Source: an uncultured Collinsella sp.
GTDB lineage: Bacteria; Actinomycetota; Coriobacteriia; Coriobacteriales; Coriobacteriaceae
Direction: 5' to 3'
Assembly (NCBI GenBank): GCA_900544135.1
Contig: UQTU01000001.1
Coordinates: 195,651 to 259,650 of the forward strand
DNA: 64,000 bases
Under the pieces are notes generated by a model. That model made no database searches, was not told where the DNA came from, and was given only the letters and a program-made list of their open reading frames with translations. A program made the translations under genes and the position numbers. Shown here piece after piece: positions 43,611 to 58,824 of this stretch. How positions within the stretch are numbered: position 1 is the stretch's first letter; every line of letters starts with the position of its first letter.

Positions 43611-43747
43611 GATTCCCGGAACGGGCCGCCCGCTGTTTAAGCTTGCTGCTCTACAGTCCTGCGCAAGACGGAAAGCACATTAAGTGCTTTCCTTTGCGTG
43701 CGGAACTCGCGACAAACTTAAACAGCGGGCGGCCCGTTCCGGGAATC
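43611..43747. repeat. long inverted-repeat element, copy 3
   Basis: Arms 43611-43645 and 43713-43747 (35 bp, one mismatch that is G-U on the minus strand) flank a 67-nt core with the same constant ends as copies 1 and 2 and GGAAAGCAC/GTGCTTTCC around ATTAA. The CGCAA/TTGCG helix replaces CACGA/TCGTG of copy 1. It fills most of the 43458-43841 gap. Confidence 0.93.
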
Positions 43748-43775
43748 CGACGTGCTCGTCGGGGCAACGTTCCTC

Positions 43776-43815
43776 ACAAAAAAAGACCCGCTTCCCTGTT
43801 GGGAAACGGGTCTTT
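43776..43815 (-). terminator. rpoBC operon terminator
   Basis: AAAGACCCG CTTCCC TGTT GGGAA ACGGGTCTTT forms a long stem at 43782-43815; on the minus strand it is followed by TTTTTTT. It is 27 bp after the rpoC stop. Confidence 0.93.
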
Positions 43816-43841
43816 GGAAGGACGGTTAACGTACTTGGAAA

Positions 43842-48320
<4,479 letters not shown>

Positions 48321-48326
48321 AGTCAA

Positions 48327-51818
<3,492 letters not shown>

Positions 51819-51891
51819 CAGGTTTTTCCTCCTTCACGGAAATGCTCGGTGGGTTGGCGAGGCATAGCTTCGCCAGTTATCGCAACCTAAT

Positions 51892-51919
51892 AGTTTATCA
51901 GGTACCGACCGTTGGGCAA
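51892..51919 (-). promoter_or_regulatory. probable rpoBC promoter
   Basis: Minus strand TTGCCC (51919-51914), 16 bp, TAAACT (51897-51892), about 75 nt before the rpoB start. The remainder of 51819-52057 shows no gene. Confidence 0.55.
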
Positions 51920-52050
51920 GAAAAGCCTTGACGCGATTGAGTTTTTGGAGTAGCAAAGTTTTTCGACAGAAAACACGCAGGTAGATGTATGTGTATCGAA
52001 CATCTGTTCATATATTTTCTGTGAACAGAGAGCCAGCAATCGCAGCTCTT

Positions 52051-52085
52051 ATAAAAAACGGGCGCGAACCGAAGTCCGCGCCCGT
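52051..52085 (-). terminator. galU terminator
   Basis: ACGGGCGCG (52058-52066) pairs with CGCGCCCGT (52077-52085); on the minus strand TTTTTT follows. It insulates rpoBC from galU. Confidence 0.92.
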
Positions 52086-52105
52086 AAATGTCGATGCCCG
52101 AAGGC

Positions 52106-53014
52106 TTACTTGCGCATCAATCCGCCGCGCTCGTCGATGGCATCCCAGAAGGCATCGGCAAAGCGGGGGTCGCTTGCAGCCATGAGGGCGTTGGTGGCCA
52201 TCCAGCCAGAGGGAGTGCCGGTGTCGTAGCCCGACAGCGGGTCGATGACGACCGCATACATGGCCTCGCGATCGAGCGAACGGGCCATTGCGTCGGTGAG
52301 CTGGATCTCGCCGCCCTTGCCGGCCTGCTGATCTGCCAGCAAGTCCATGACCAGCGGGCTCAGCAGATAGCGGCCGACGATGTACAGGTTGGACGGAGCA
52401 GCCTCGGGAGCGGGCTTCTCGACCAGACCGCCGATGCGCCAGACAGCGCCCGGCTCAGCATCGGCAACGCCCTCGGCGCCCTCGAGCGAACCGACGCGCT
52501 CACCGGCGATAACGCCGTAGCGGCTAACTTCCTCGGGCGAGCAAGCAGCGACGGCGATAACCGAAGCTCCACCGTGCTCCTTGGAAACGGCGAGCATCTT
52601 GTCGCAGATGTCGCGGTTAGGCACAACGTAGTCGCCCAGAAGAACCAGGAAGTTCTCCCCTGCCACGGCGTCGGCAGCAGAGCGGATAGCATGGCCGAGG
52701 CCCTTGGGCTCGTACTGATAACGGAAGTCGACCGGCATACCGCCAGCGTGGGCGACGGCATCGGCATAGGCGTTCTTGCCGCGCTCGCGCAGCAGGTTCT
52801 CGAGCGAGCGATCGGGCTGGAAGTAGTTCAGTAGCTCAGGCTTGCCGGGAGAAGTAACGATGATGGCATCGTCGACCTCCTCGGGGTCGAGCGCCTCCTC
52901 AACGACATACTGAATGACGGGCTTGTCGAGCACCGGCAGCATCTCTTTGGGCGTGCACTTGGTGCCAGGCAGAAAACGCGTGCCAAGACCGGCGGCGGGG
53001 ATGATTGCCTTCAT
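52106..53014 (-). CDS. galU: UTP--glucose-1-phosphate uridylyltransferase
   Basis: A 302-residue enzyme making UDP-glucose for envelope glycans. It has KAIIPAAGLGTRFLPGTKC with the nucleotide-binding GxGTRxLP and the following KEMLPVLDKPVIQYVVEEAL, then EPKGLGHAIRSA and GLVEKPAPEAAPS. ATG 53014 is chosen by family alignment; an extension upstream to 53098 is spurious. It stands alone between rplL and rpoB, both boundaries marked by terminators. Confidence 0.96.
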   Translation of the reverse strand: MKAIIPAAGLGTRFLPGTKCTPKEMLPVLDKPVIQYVVEEALDPEEVDDAIIVTSPGKPELLNYFQPDRSLENLLRERGKNAYADAVAHAGGMPVDFRYQYEPKGLGHAIRSAADAVAGENFLVLLGDYVVPNRDICDKMLAVSKEHGGASVIAVAACSPEEVSRYGVIAGERVGSLEGAEGVADAEPGAVWRIGGLVEKPAPEAAPSNLYIVGRYLLSPLVMDLLADQQAGKGGEIQLTDAMARSLDREAMYAVVIDPLSGYDTGTPSGWMATNALMAASDPRFADAFWDAIDERGGLMRK

Positions 53015-53272
53015 GTTATTCAAAGATCCTTTCGCAGGCGCAAAAGCGCCCCATGCGTGCGGCACACAGCCGCAGACCAAATTGCGATACCCTAGCATCT
53101 TACCGCTGGAACTATATGTCGCTACAAGGCAGAGACAATTCTTCAGCAGGTCAACGCAAATTATTGCTCGAATGGTGTAATTTTATTGCCCAACGGCAGG
53201 GTACCCGATACGACGCAAATCACAGAATATGGCAGTTTGAGCTACCGATGTCGAGGGACCGAAAAACAAAAA
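53015..53272 (-). promoter_or_regulatory. galU upstream region with probable promoter
   Basis: Minus strand TTGTCT (53138-53133), 16 bp, TATAGT (53116-53111) is the best promoter, about 100 nt above the start. No gene is seen in this 258-bp gap; a small open frame across 53005-53328 has no ribosome binding site. Confidence 0.45.
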
Positions 53273-53301
53273 AGACGGGGCTCGCAATGCGAACCCCGTC
53301 T
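53273..53301 (-). terminator. rplJL terminator
   Basis: AGACGGGG pairs with CCCCGTCT around a GCTCGCAATGCGAA hairpin; on the minus strand TTTTTTG follows. It is 27 bp after the rplL stop. Confidence 0.92.
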
Positions 53302-53328
53302 GCAAAGAAATCTGGCGAGAAAGCCTGA

Positions 53329-53706
53329 TTACTTGAGGGTGACAGCAGCGCCAGCAGCCTCGAGCTTCTCCTTGGCAGCCTCGGCGTCCTCCTTCTTGGC
53401 ACCCTCGAGAACAGCCTTGGGAGCGCCCTCGACGACCTCCTTGGCCTCCTTCAGGCCAAGGTTGGTGAGCTCACGGACGGCCTTGATGACCTGGATCTTG
53501 TTGTCGCCGAAGCCCTCGAGCACGACGTCAAACTCGGTCTTCTCCTCGGCCTCAGCAGCGCCAGCAGCGGGAGCGGCGACAACAGCGGCAGGAGCAGCGG
53601 CGGAAACGCCGAAGGTGTCCTCGATAGCCTTAACGAGCTCGGAAGCCTCGAGAAGGGTCATTTCCTTAAGAGCATCGATGATCTCATCGGTGGTAAGCTT
53701 AGCCAT
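53329..53706 (-). CDS. rplL: 50S ribosomal protein L7/L12
   Basis: A 125-residue stalk protein. The N-terminal dimerisation helices start MAKLTTDEIIDALKEMTLLE; an Ala/Pro hinge follows (near 50); the C-terminal factor-binding domain has KIQVIKAVRELTNLGLKEAK and VEGAPKAVLEGAKKEDAE. The start has AAAGGAC upstream. It is co-transcribed with rplJ. Confidence 0.98.
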   Translation of the reverse strand: MAKLTTDEIIDALKEMTLLEASELVKAIEDTFGVSAAAPAAVVAAPAAGAAEAEEKTEFDVVLEGFGDNKIQVIKAVRELTNLGLKEAKEVVEGAPKAVLEGAKKEDAEAAKEKLEAAGAAVTLK

Positions 53707-53808
53707 TTCTAAGTCCTTTCGGTTTCCGTGCGGATGCACGGAGATCAGTTAAAACACGGCGCGAATGCGCCAGGGGTGCGGCGTTGCCGCCGCGGGTGAA
53801 AACAGCGA

Positions 53809-54330
53809 CTAGGCTGCCTTCTGCTCGGAGACCTGCTGGATCGAACGAGCGAGACCAGAGGAAACGCCGTTGACGCAGACAGCGATGTCGCGAGCGAAAC
53901 CGGAGATGAGACCGGCGATCTGGCCGAGAAGCTGATCCTTGGTGGGCAGCTCGGCGATAGCCTTAACATCATCAGCGGAAACGGCCTTGCCGTCGGAGAT
54001 ACCGCCCTTGATCTCAAGGACGCCCTTGGACTTAGCGGAGAAGTCCTTAAGGGCCTTAGCGGCCTCGACCGGCTCGGACTCGTAGAACACATAAGCGACG
54101 GGGCCGGCGAGAATCTCGTCGAGCTCGGGCTGCTCCTGGTTCTTGAGAGCGATCTTGACCAGGTTGTTCTTGTAGACCTTCATCTCGGCGCCGCACTCGC
54201 GAAGCTGATGACGCAGCTCCTGAGCCTGCTTAACCGTCAGACCGTTGTAGTTGACGACGAACAGACCGGCGTTCTCGGCGATACGGGACTCGATCTCTGC
54301 AACCTTGTCGATTTTGTACTGCTGGGGCAT
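53809..54330 (-). CDS. rplJ: 50S ribosomal protein L10
   Basis: A 173-residue stalk base protein that binds 23S rRNA and L7/L12 dimers. It shows YNGLTVKQAQELRHQLRECG, AEMKVYKNNLVKIAL and a C-terminal helix for L12 attachment. L10 commonly represses its own operon through the leader, and a leader with attenuator is visible upstream. rplK and rplA, which often precede it, are not here. Confidence 0.97.
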   Translation of the reverse strand: MPQQYKIDKVAEIESRIAENAGLFVVNYNGLTVKQAQELRHQLRECGAEMKVYKNNLVKIALKNQEQPELDEILAGPVAYVFYESEPVEAAKALKDFSAKSKGVLEIKGGISDGKAVSADDVKAIAELPTKDQLLGQIAGLISGFARDIAVCVNGVSSGLARSIQQVSEQKAA

Positions 54331-54545
54331 GAATTACACCTCCTCGAATTCTTTCCGGGCACGGTCCGCCACAAGGACGTGACGGGGGCATGTCCAAAAA
54401 GAAAGCCCCCGCGCTGCATGAGCGACGGGGGCGAGAAGACATATCTACTCGACCACCTCGGCTGGCGGGAAGTCCCATTAAGCTCGCGGGTAAGACCCGT
54501 TTGCGCCGGCTGTCTCTGGCAGCGGATTCGTGCGTGAACCGGAAG
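54331..54545 (-). ncRNA. rplJL (L10) leader with transcription attenuator
   Basis: The transcript from the 54547-54575 promoter would carry about 210 nt before rplJ. On the minus strand GCCCCCGTCGC pairs with GCAGCGCGGGGGC (54432-54405), followed by TTTCTTTTT: an intrinsic terminator inside the leader. A second GCCCCCGTC (54389-54381) can pair with the same GCGGGGGC and would destroy the terminator, an antiterminator-like alternative. Upstream folding (54440-54530) is in the place of the L10-binding domain. Confidence 0.7.
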
Positions 54546-54546
54546 T

Positions 54547-54575
54547 ATTATGGCGGGGACCCCGGCGTCGGTCAA
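54547..54575 (-). promoter_or_regulatory. probable rplJL promoter
   Basis: Minus strand TTGACC (54575-54570), 17 bp, CATAAT (54552-54547). It starts about 36 bp below copy 4 of the long inverted repeat. Confidence 0.7.
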
Positions 54576-54610
54576 CGGGCGCGAGGATTCGTACACAAAC
54601 CCTGCATACG

Positions 54611-54737
54611 CTCCGGTCCGAGGGGCCGGGTTGAGATTTTCGCTCGGTCAAGTCCTGGCTCGCACGAAGAGCACATTAAGTGCTCTTCGGCTCGTGCGGA
54701 ATCTACGAAAATCTCAACCCGGCCCCTCGGACCGGAG
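54611..54737. repeat. long inverted-repeat element, copy 4 (divergent)
   Basis: Arms 54611-54642 and 54706-54737 are a perfect 32-bp inverted repeat. The 63-nt core keeps AGTCCTGG, CTCGTGCGGAA and an ATTAA hairpin with stem GAAGAGCAC/GTGCTCTTC, but its ends differ from copies 1-3. A further imperfect outer helix joins about 54571-54591 with 54755-54775 and touches the rplJ promoter. The gap 54331-54833 is thus leader, promoter and this element. Confidence 0.9.
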
Positions 54738-54833
54738 CTGCGGTAACTTTGCTGCGAATCCTCGTGTCCGTTGAGCGACGCGCCCCACTCATAATGCTTG
54801 GGTCGGTGGGCTGATGTGTTGCATCCTTGAGGG

Positions 54834-55970
54834 CTACAAGGTTGAAATGAAGGTGGACAGGCGGTGGAGGCCTTCGTCCAGATCTTGGTCGGAAACGCAA
54901 TAGCTGAGACGGACGTGGCCTTCGGTGCCGAAGCAGTTTCCGGGAACTAGGGCTACGTTTGCCTCTTTGATGGCTTTGATGCAGAAGTCTTCGCTGGTTA
55001 GGCCGAACTTTTTGATGCTCGGGAAAGTGTAGAAGGCTCCTGCGGGCTCTACTACGTCGAGGCCCATGGCGTCTAAGGCTGCGAGTACGCGTTCGCGGCG
55101 GGCTCGGTAGACTTTGAGCATGGGGGTTGGGTCGACGGTCAGGGCTCGGGCTGCGGCGTCCATTTCGAAGGAGACGGCACTCGATACTAAGTATTGGTGA
55201 GCCTTGGCGATCTCGGCGATGACGGGTGCCGCTGCCGCGAGCCAGCCCAGGCGCCAGCCGGTCATGGACCAGGGCTTGGAGAAGCTCTCGATGATGACCG
55301 TCTGTTCACGCAGCTCCGGGTGACGCTGGGCAAAGCGCTCGTAGCCATCCACATAAACCAGGCGGTTGTATACGTCGTCGCAGACCACGTAGATGCCCGC
55401 CTGCTCTGCCACGCGCGCCACGGCGTCGAGCGATGCCGCGTTGAGGATGCAACCCGTAGGATTGTTGGGCGAGCAGATGACGATGGCCTTGGTCGCCGGC
55501 GTCACGCAAGCACGAAGCGCATCCTCGTCAATCTGGAATTGCGCAGGCTCCGTATCCAAAAAGACCGCTTTGGCGTGATTGGCCACGACGATGCTCTCGT
55601 ACAGGCCAAAGGCCGGCGTGGGGATAATGACCTCGTCGCCGGGGTTGAGCATAGCCATGAATGTTGCCGACAGGGCTTCGGTCGCGCCGTCGGTTAGGAT
55701 GACCTCGTCGGCCGAAAACGTAAGGCCCGCGTCCCCCATGTAGGCAGATAACGCCTCACGCAGGGCGGGGCGACCGTTGTTGGGCGGATAGTGCGTGTCA
55801 CCGCGGTCCAGTGCGGCGGTCACCTCGGCACTAATCACATCGGGCGTGGGAAAATCGGGCTCGCCAAGCGCAAGCGCGATGCACCCCGGGTGCTGGGCGG
55901 CGAGCGCGTTAATCCGGCGGATACCGGAGGGCTTGAGCGTGGCAAGCGAGGTATTCATGGGCAGTCGCAT
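54834..55970 (-). CDS. class I PLP-dependent aminotransferase
   Basis: A 378-residue aspartate-aminotransferase-fold enzyme. It has ALALGEPDFPTPD, ILTDGATEALSATFMAMLNPGDEV, CSPNNPTGCILN, and the PLP lysine in IIESFSKPWSMTGWRLGWLA. The order fits the aspartate/aromatic aminotransferase I-gamma group; the amino acid cannot be assigned. ATG 55970 has AAAGGA 6 bp upstream; a second ATG at 55958 is possible. Monocistronic. Confidence 0.92.
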   Translation of the reverse strand: MRLPMNTSLATLKPSGIRRINALAAQHPGCIALALGEPDFPTPDVISAEVTAALDRGDTHYPPNNGRPALREALSAYMGDAGLTFSADEVILTDGATEALSATFMAMLNPGDEVIIPTPAFGLYESIVVANHAKAVFLDTEPAQFQIDEDALRACVTPATKAIVICSPNNPTGCILNAASLDAVARVAEQAGIYVVCDDVYNRLVYVDGYERFAQRHPELREQTVIIESFSKPWSMTGWRLGWLAAAAPVIAEIAKAHQYLVSSAVSFEMDAAARALTVDPTPMLKVYRARRERVLAALDAMGLDVVEPAGAFYTFPSIKKFGLTSEDFCIKAIKEANVALVPGNCFGTEGHVRLSYCVSDQDLDEGLHRLSTFISTL

Positions 55971-56063
55971 GGCGTTCCTTTCGTAAGGGTTGCACTAGGA
56001 TAGCGCGGCGGGGCGCCGCCGGACGGTGTAACCTAAACGGAAACCAACCGGAAAGGAGGCAGC

Positions 56064-56726
56064 ATGGAGCCGACCGCGCGCAGCGATGTACCAAAAACGC
56101 TGCAAACCATTGCGTATATCAGCATTCCCAATAGTGCCGATCTTGAGTTTTTGCTCTGGGACTTGCAGGATGCCATCGCCGCCTATGCACAGCTTTCCGG
56201 CACCGCACTCCCCCGCCCGGTCAACTTGAAGGCAAATGACGCCGGCAGCGTTGCCGATGGCATCGTGCTGGCCATTGAAGATGTGGCTGACGATGAGACG
56301 TTGACAGCCATCGAGCAGGCGCTTGAGCGCTTTGGCGGTACGGGAACGCGCGTCTATGCCGCGATTCGAGCCGCACAAGAGAGCACTGAGCAGGCGCGTG
56401 GGACCGCCGTTCGCCTGCACAAGGCATGTGAGCGCCATGACCAATTGTGGTGTGGCGGCGTTGCCATCTGCGCCGGCAGCGGCATCGCGGCGCTTCGTCG
56501 CTCCCCGCGCATGGGCCTCTTGCGCCGACCGTTTTCGGAAGCGATGGACAAGCTCGTGGGCGCTGTGCGCATGGGCTGCTCCGTCAAGCATGCACAGCGA
56601 CTTGGCGGCGGCAATGCCGCCAACGTCGACGCCGACGGCATGGTTTGCGCCGAGCCAGCCGTGCCCGCGCCGATCTGGCGAGGCGTTCTGAAACGTCTGG
56701 GCGCCCACGCTCAAACAAAAATCTAA
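56064..56726 (+). CDS. hypothetical protein, possible degenerate flavodoxin-like fold
   Basis: A 220-residue protein with a strong AAAGGAGG 7 bp before ATG, so it is probably real. I do not recognise the family. The first third has an alternating beta/alpha pattern with a hydrophobic strand (LQTIAYISIPN) in the position of a flavodoxin core strand; the last third (WCGGVAICAGSGIAAL, then RRPFSEAMDKLVGAV) loosely resembles the C-terminal part of NAD(P)H-dependent FMN reductase-like proteins. The canonical phosphate loop is not seen. It is divergent from the aminotransferase and convergent with the glycosylase, ending 1 bp apart. Confidence 0.6.
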   Translation: MEPTARSDVPKTLQTIAYISIPNSADLEFLLWDLQDAIAAYAQLSGTALPRPVNLKANDAGSVADGIVLAIEDVADDETLTAIEQALERFGGTGTRVYAAIRAAQESTEQARGTAVRLHKACERHDQLWCGGVAICAGSGIAALRRSPRMGLLRRPFSEAMDKLVGAVRMGCSVKHAQRLGGGNAANVDADGMVCAEPAVPAPIWRGVLKRLGAHAQTKI

Positions 56727-56727
56727 A

Positions 56728-57291
56728 TTAAATAACAGCCCAGTCAACGGCTTCGTGCCAACGCTCGACAAGACGCTCCAGGCGCCAGGCGGCATTGGCG
56801 GGACTTGTCGAGGGCAGGACGATGGCAGGCAGCCCCGTCCGATCTTGCAAGTAGCGTTTGTAGAGTCGCCCTGCCGTGCCGCCGTTACAGGCAACGACCT
56901 CAATCGGCGCGGCATCGGTAATGCGCTCGATATGTGCCGGCACAACGTTGCGGATGCTCGCGTCGCTCGAGCCCTTAATGTCGCAGCTCTCGACCACATC
57001 CCACAGGGCCACGCCGCCGTTCAGCAGCATGGCCCGCTTGGCGGCAATGGAGGCATCGAGCGTCGCGGGCTCACCGCTTGCCAAAGGATCGCCCTCGTTG
57101 GGCGGCACAGGCATACCGAGGCACGTGGCCATCACACGCCAAAAGCGATTCTGAGGGTTGCCGTAATAAAAGGCATTGGCGCGCGAAAGCACCGAGGGAA
57201 ACGACCCGAGCACCAAAACGCGCGAGTGCTCGTCAAACACGGGCTCAAACCCATGCTCAATATGTTGATAGCCCTCGTCAGACACGGCCAT
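56728..57291 (-). CDS. DNA-deoxyinosine (hypoxanthine-DNA) glycosylase, UDG superfamily
   Basis: A 187-residue base-excision repair enzyme. It shows VLVLGSFPSVLSR, FYYGNPQNRFWRVMA and LLNGGVALWDVVESC, and the terminal motif LPSTSPANA. These are features of the family 6 UDG-fold glycosylases that remove hypoxanthine formed by adenine deamination. It lies 3 bp after the amylase gene in the same direction, so the two may be co-transcribed. Confidence 0.85.
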   Translation of the reverse strand: MAVSDEGYQHIEHGFEPVFDEHSRVLVLGSFPSVLSRANAFYYGNPQNRFWRVMATCLGMPVPPNEGDPLASGEPATLDASIAAKRAMLLNGGVALWDVVESCDIKGSSDASIRNVVPAHIERITDAAPIEVVACNGGTAGRLYKRYLQDRTGLPAIVLPSTSPANAAWRLERLVERWHEAVDWAVI

Positions 57292-57294
57292 GGG

Positions 57295-58671
57295 CTAGGC
57301 TCTCAACAGATAGCGCACCTCGTAGGGTGCAAGCTCAAGGGTACCCGTCAGCTCGACCGTGGGCGCATCGTCGGCAAGCAGGTCGACGAAGGAGCCGTTG
57401 AGTTCGCCGGCGCCAAAGGTGTAAGGCTCACCCACGGCATTCACCGCCACGAGCACCGCCGCGTCGTCGCAGGCGCGCTCGAACAGCAGCTGCTTGTTCT
57501 GGATCACCACGTTGCGATAGGCACCGTAGTTGAGAGCACGGGCAGCCGCGTCGTCGGCCGAGCGAAGGTGCGCAAGCTGCGTGATGAACGCCGTCAGCTC
57601 GTTGGGCGCAGGCTCATTGAGCGCAGGTCGCAGCGCCCAGTCGCCATCGGGGCCGCCCTTTTCGCCAGCAATTCCCCACTCGCTGCCATAGTAGACGCAC
57701 GGGATGCCCGGCATGCCAAAGAGCATGCCATAGGCGGGACGCAGGCAGGATTTGTCGGTGAGGATACTTGCCAGGCGCGGCACATCGTGGTTGTCGACAA
57801 ACGAAAGCAGATGTTTGCCGCGGTAGATGCACCAAGGGTCGCCGCCAAACTGACGGTGCAGCGAATGGGCGATCTCGAACATGTTGACCGAGTTAAAGCT
57901 GGAATACAGGCCCTTGTAGCACTCGTAATTAGTGCACGAGTCGAGCATCTCGTCGTTGACGATCTGATTGTAGTCGCCGTGGAGCGTCTCGCCGATGAGC
58001 ACAAAGCCGGGCTTGAGCTCACGGGTAAAGGAGTGTAGGCGGCGCATAAAGTCGCGGTCGAGCATGTAGGCGACGTCCAGGCGCAGGCCGTCGACGCCAA
58101 AGACGTCGGCCCAACGGCGCACAGACTCGAGCAGGTAATCGACCACAGCGGGATTTTGCAGGTTGAGCTTCACAAGCTCAAAATGACCCTCCCAGCCCTC
58201 GTACCAAAAGCCGTCGCCATAGCAGGAGTCGCCGTCAAAACTGATGTGAAACCAATCCTTGTACGGCGAATCCCACTTGCGCTCCTGCACATCGCGGAAG
58301 GCCCAAAAGCCGCGACCGACGTGGTTGAAGACGGCATCGAGCACCACGCGGATGCCATGGGCGTGCAGCGTGTCGCATACGGCGGCAAAGTCGGCATCCC
58401 CGCCCAGGCGACGGTCTATATGGCGCAGGCTGCGCGTGTCGTAGCCGTGACTATCGGACTCGAGCGGCGGGTTGATGAGCACAGCGCCAACGCCGAGTTT
58501 TTGCAGGCAGTCGGCCCATTGGGCAATCTTCATGATAGGAGCATCGGGGTTGGGTTCGACATCGGCGGCCTGGGCGAGCTCATCCTCGGCAACGGGGGCG
58601 GCGTTTTCGCGCGGAGCTCCGCAAAAGCCCAGCGGATAGATCTGATAGAACGTCGTCTCGTATGCCCACAT
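57295..58671 (-). CDS. glycoside hydrolase family 13 alpha-amylase-type enzyme
   Basis: A 458-residue intracellular enzyme (no signal peptide). The four GH13 regions are DAVFNHVGR (112-120), GLRLDVAYM with nucleophile Asp199, GET with acid/base Glu228, and FVDNHD with Asp296. A short C-terminal beta domain ends the protein. The compact B domain and absence of secretion suggest action on imported maltodextrins or related oligosaccharides, for example a cyclomaltodextrinase-like role, but specificity cannot be read. Confidence 0.9.
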   Translation of the reverse strand: MWAYETTFYQIYPLGFCGAPRENAAPVAEDELAQAADVEPNPDAPIMKIAQWADCLQKLGVGAVLINPPLESDSHGYDTRSLRHIDRRLGGDADFAAVCDTLHAHGIRVVLDAVFNHVGRGFWAFRDVQERKWDSPYKDWFHISFDGDSCYGDGFWYEGWEGHFELVKLNLQNPAVVDYLLESVRRWADVFGVDGLRLDVAYMLDRDFMRRLHSFTRELKPGFVLIGETLHGDYNQIVNDEMLDSCTNYECYKGLYSSFNSVNMFEIAHSLHRQFGGDPWCIYRGKHLLSFVDNHDVPRLASILTDKSCLRPAYGMLFGMPGIPCVYYGSEWGIAGEKGGPDGDWALRPALNEPAPNELTAFITQLAHLRSADDAAARALNYGAYRNVVIQNKQLLFERACDDAAVLVAVNAVGEPYTFGAGELNGSFVDLLADDAPTVELTGTLELAPYEVRYLLRA

Positions 58672-58742
58672 AGCAACCTCCCGGTAAGCTCAACACAACG
58701 ACATCCATTGTATGCCCAGCTTGTATCCCCTCCCCCAAAATA

Positions 58743-58809
58743 AGTTGCGGTGGAATAGTTCCTGCTTGGGCCTTCAAAGGCCTTAAACAGGAACTATTCC
58801 ACCGCAACT
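58743..58809. repeat. 22-bp perfect inverted repeat with nested hairpin
   Basis: The 22-bp arms 58743-58764 and 58788-58809 are perfect complements. The loop holds a second hairpin, GGCCTT/AAGGCC. On the minus strand TTATTTT follows, so it may terminate the MFS gene, but the stem is far longer than a usual terminator. Confidence 0.85.
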
Positions 58810-58824
58810 GATGAGGGGACGTGG

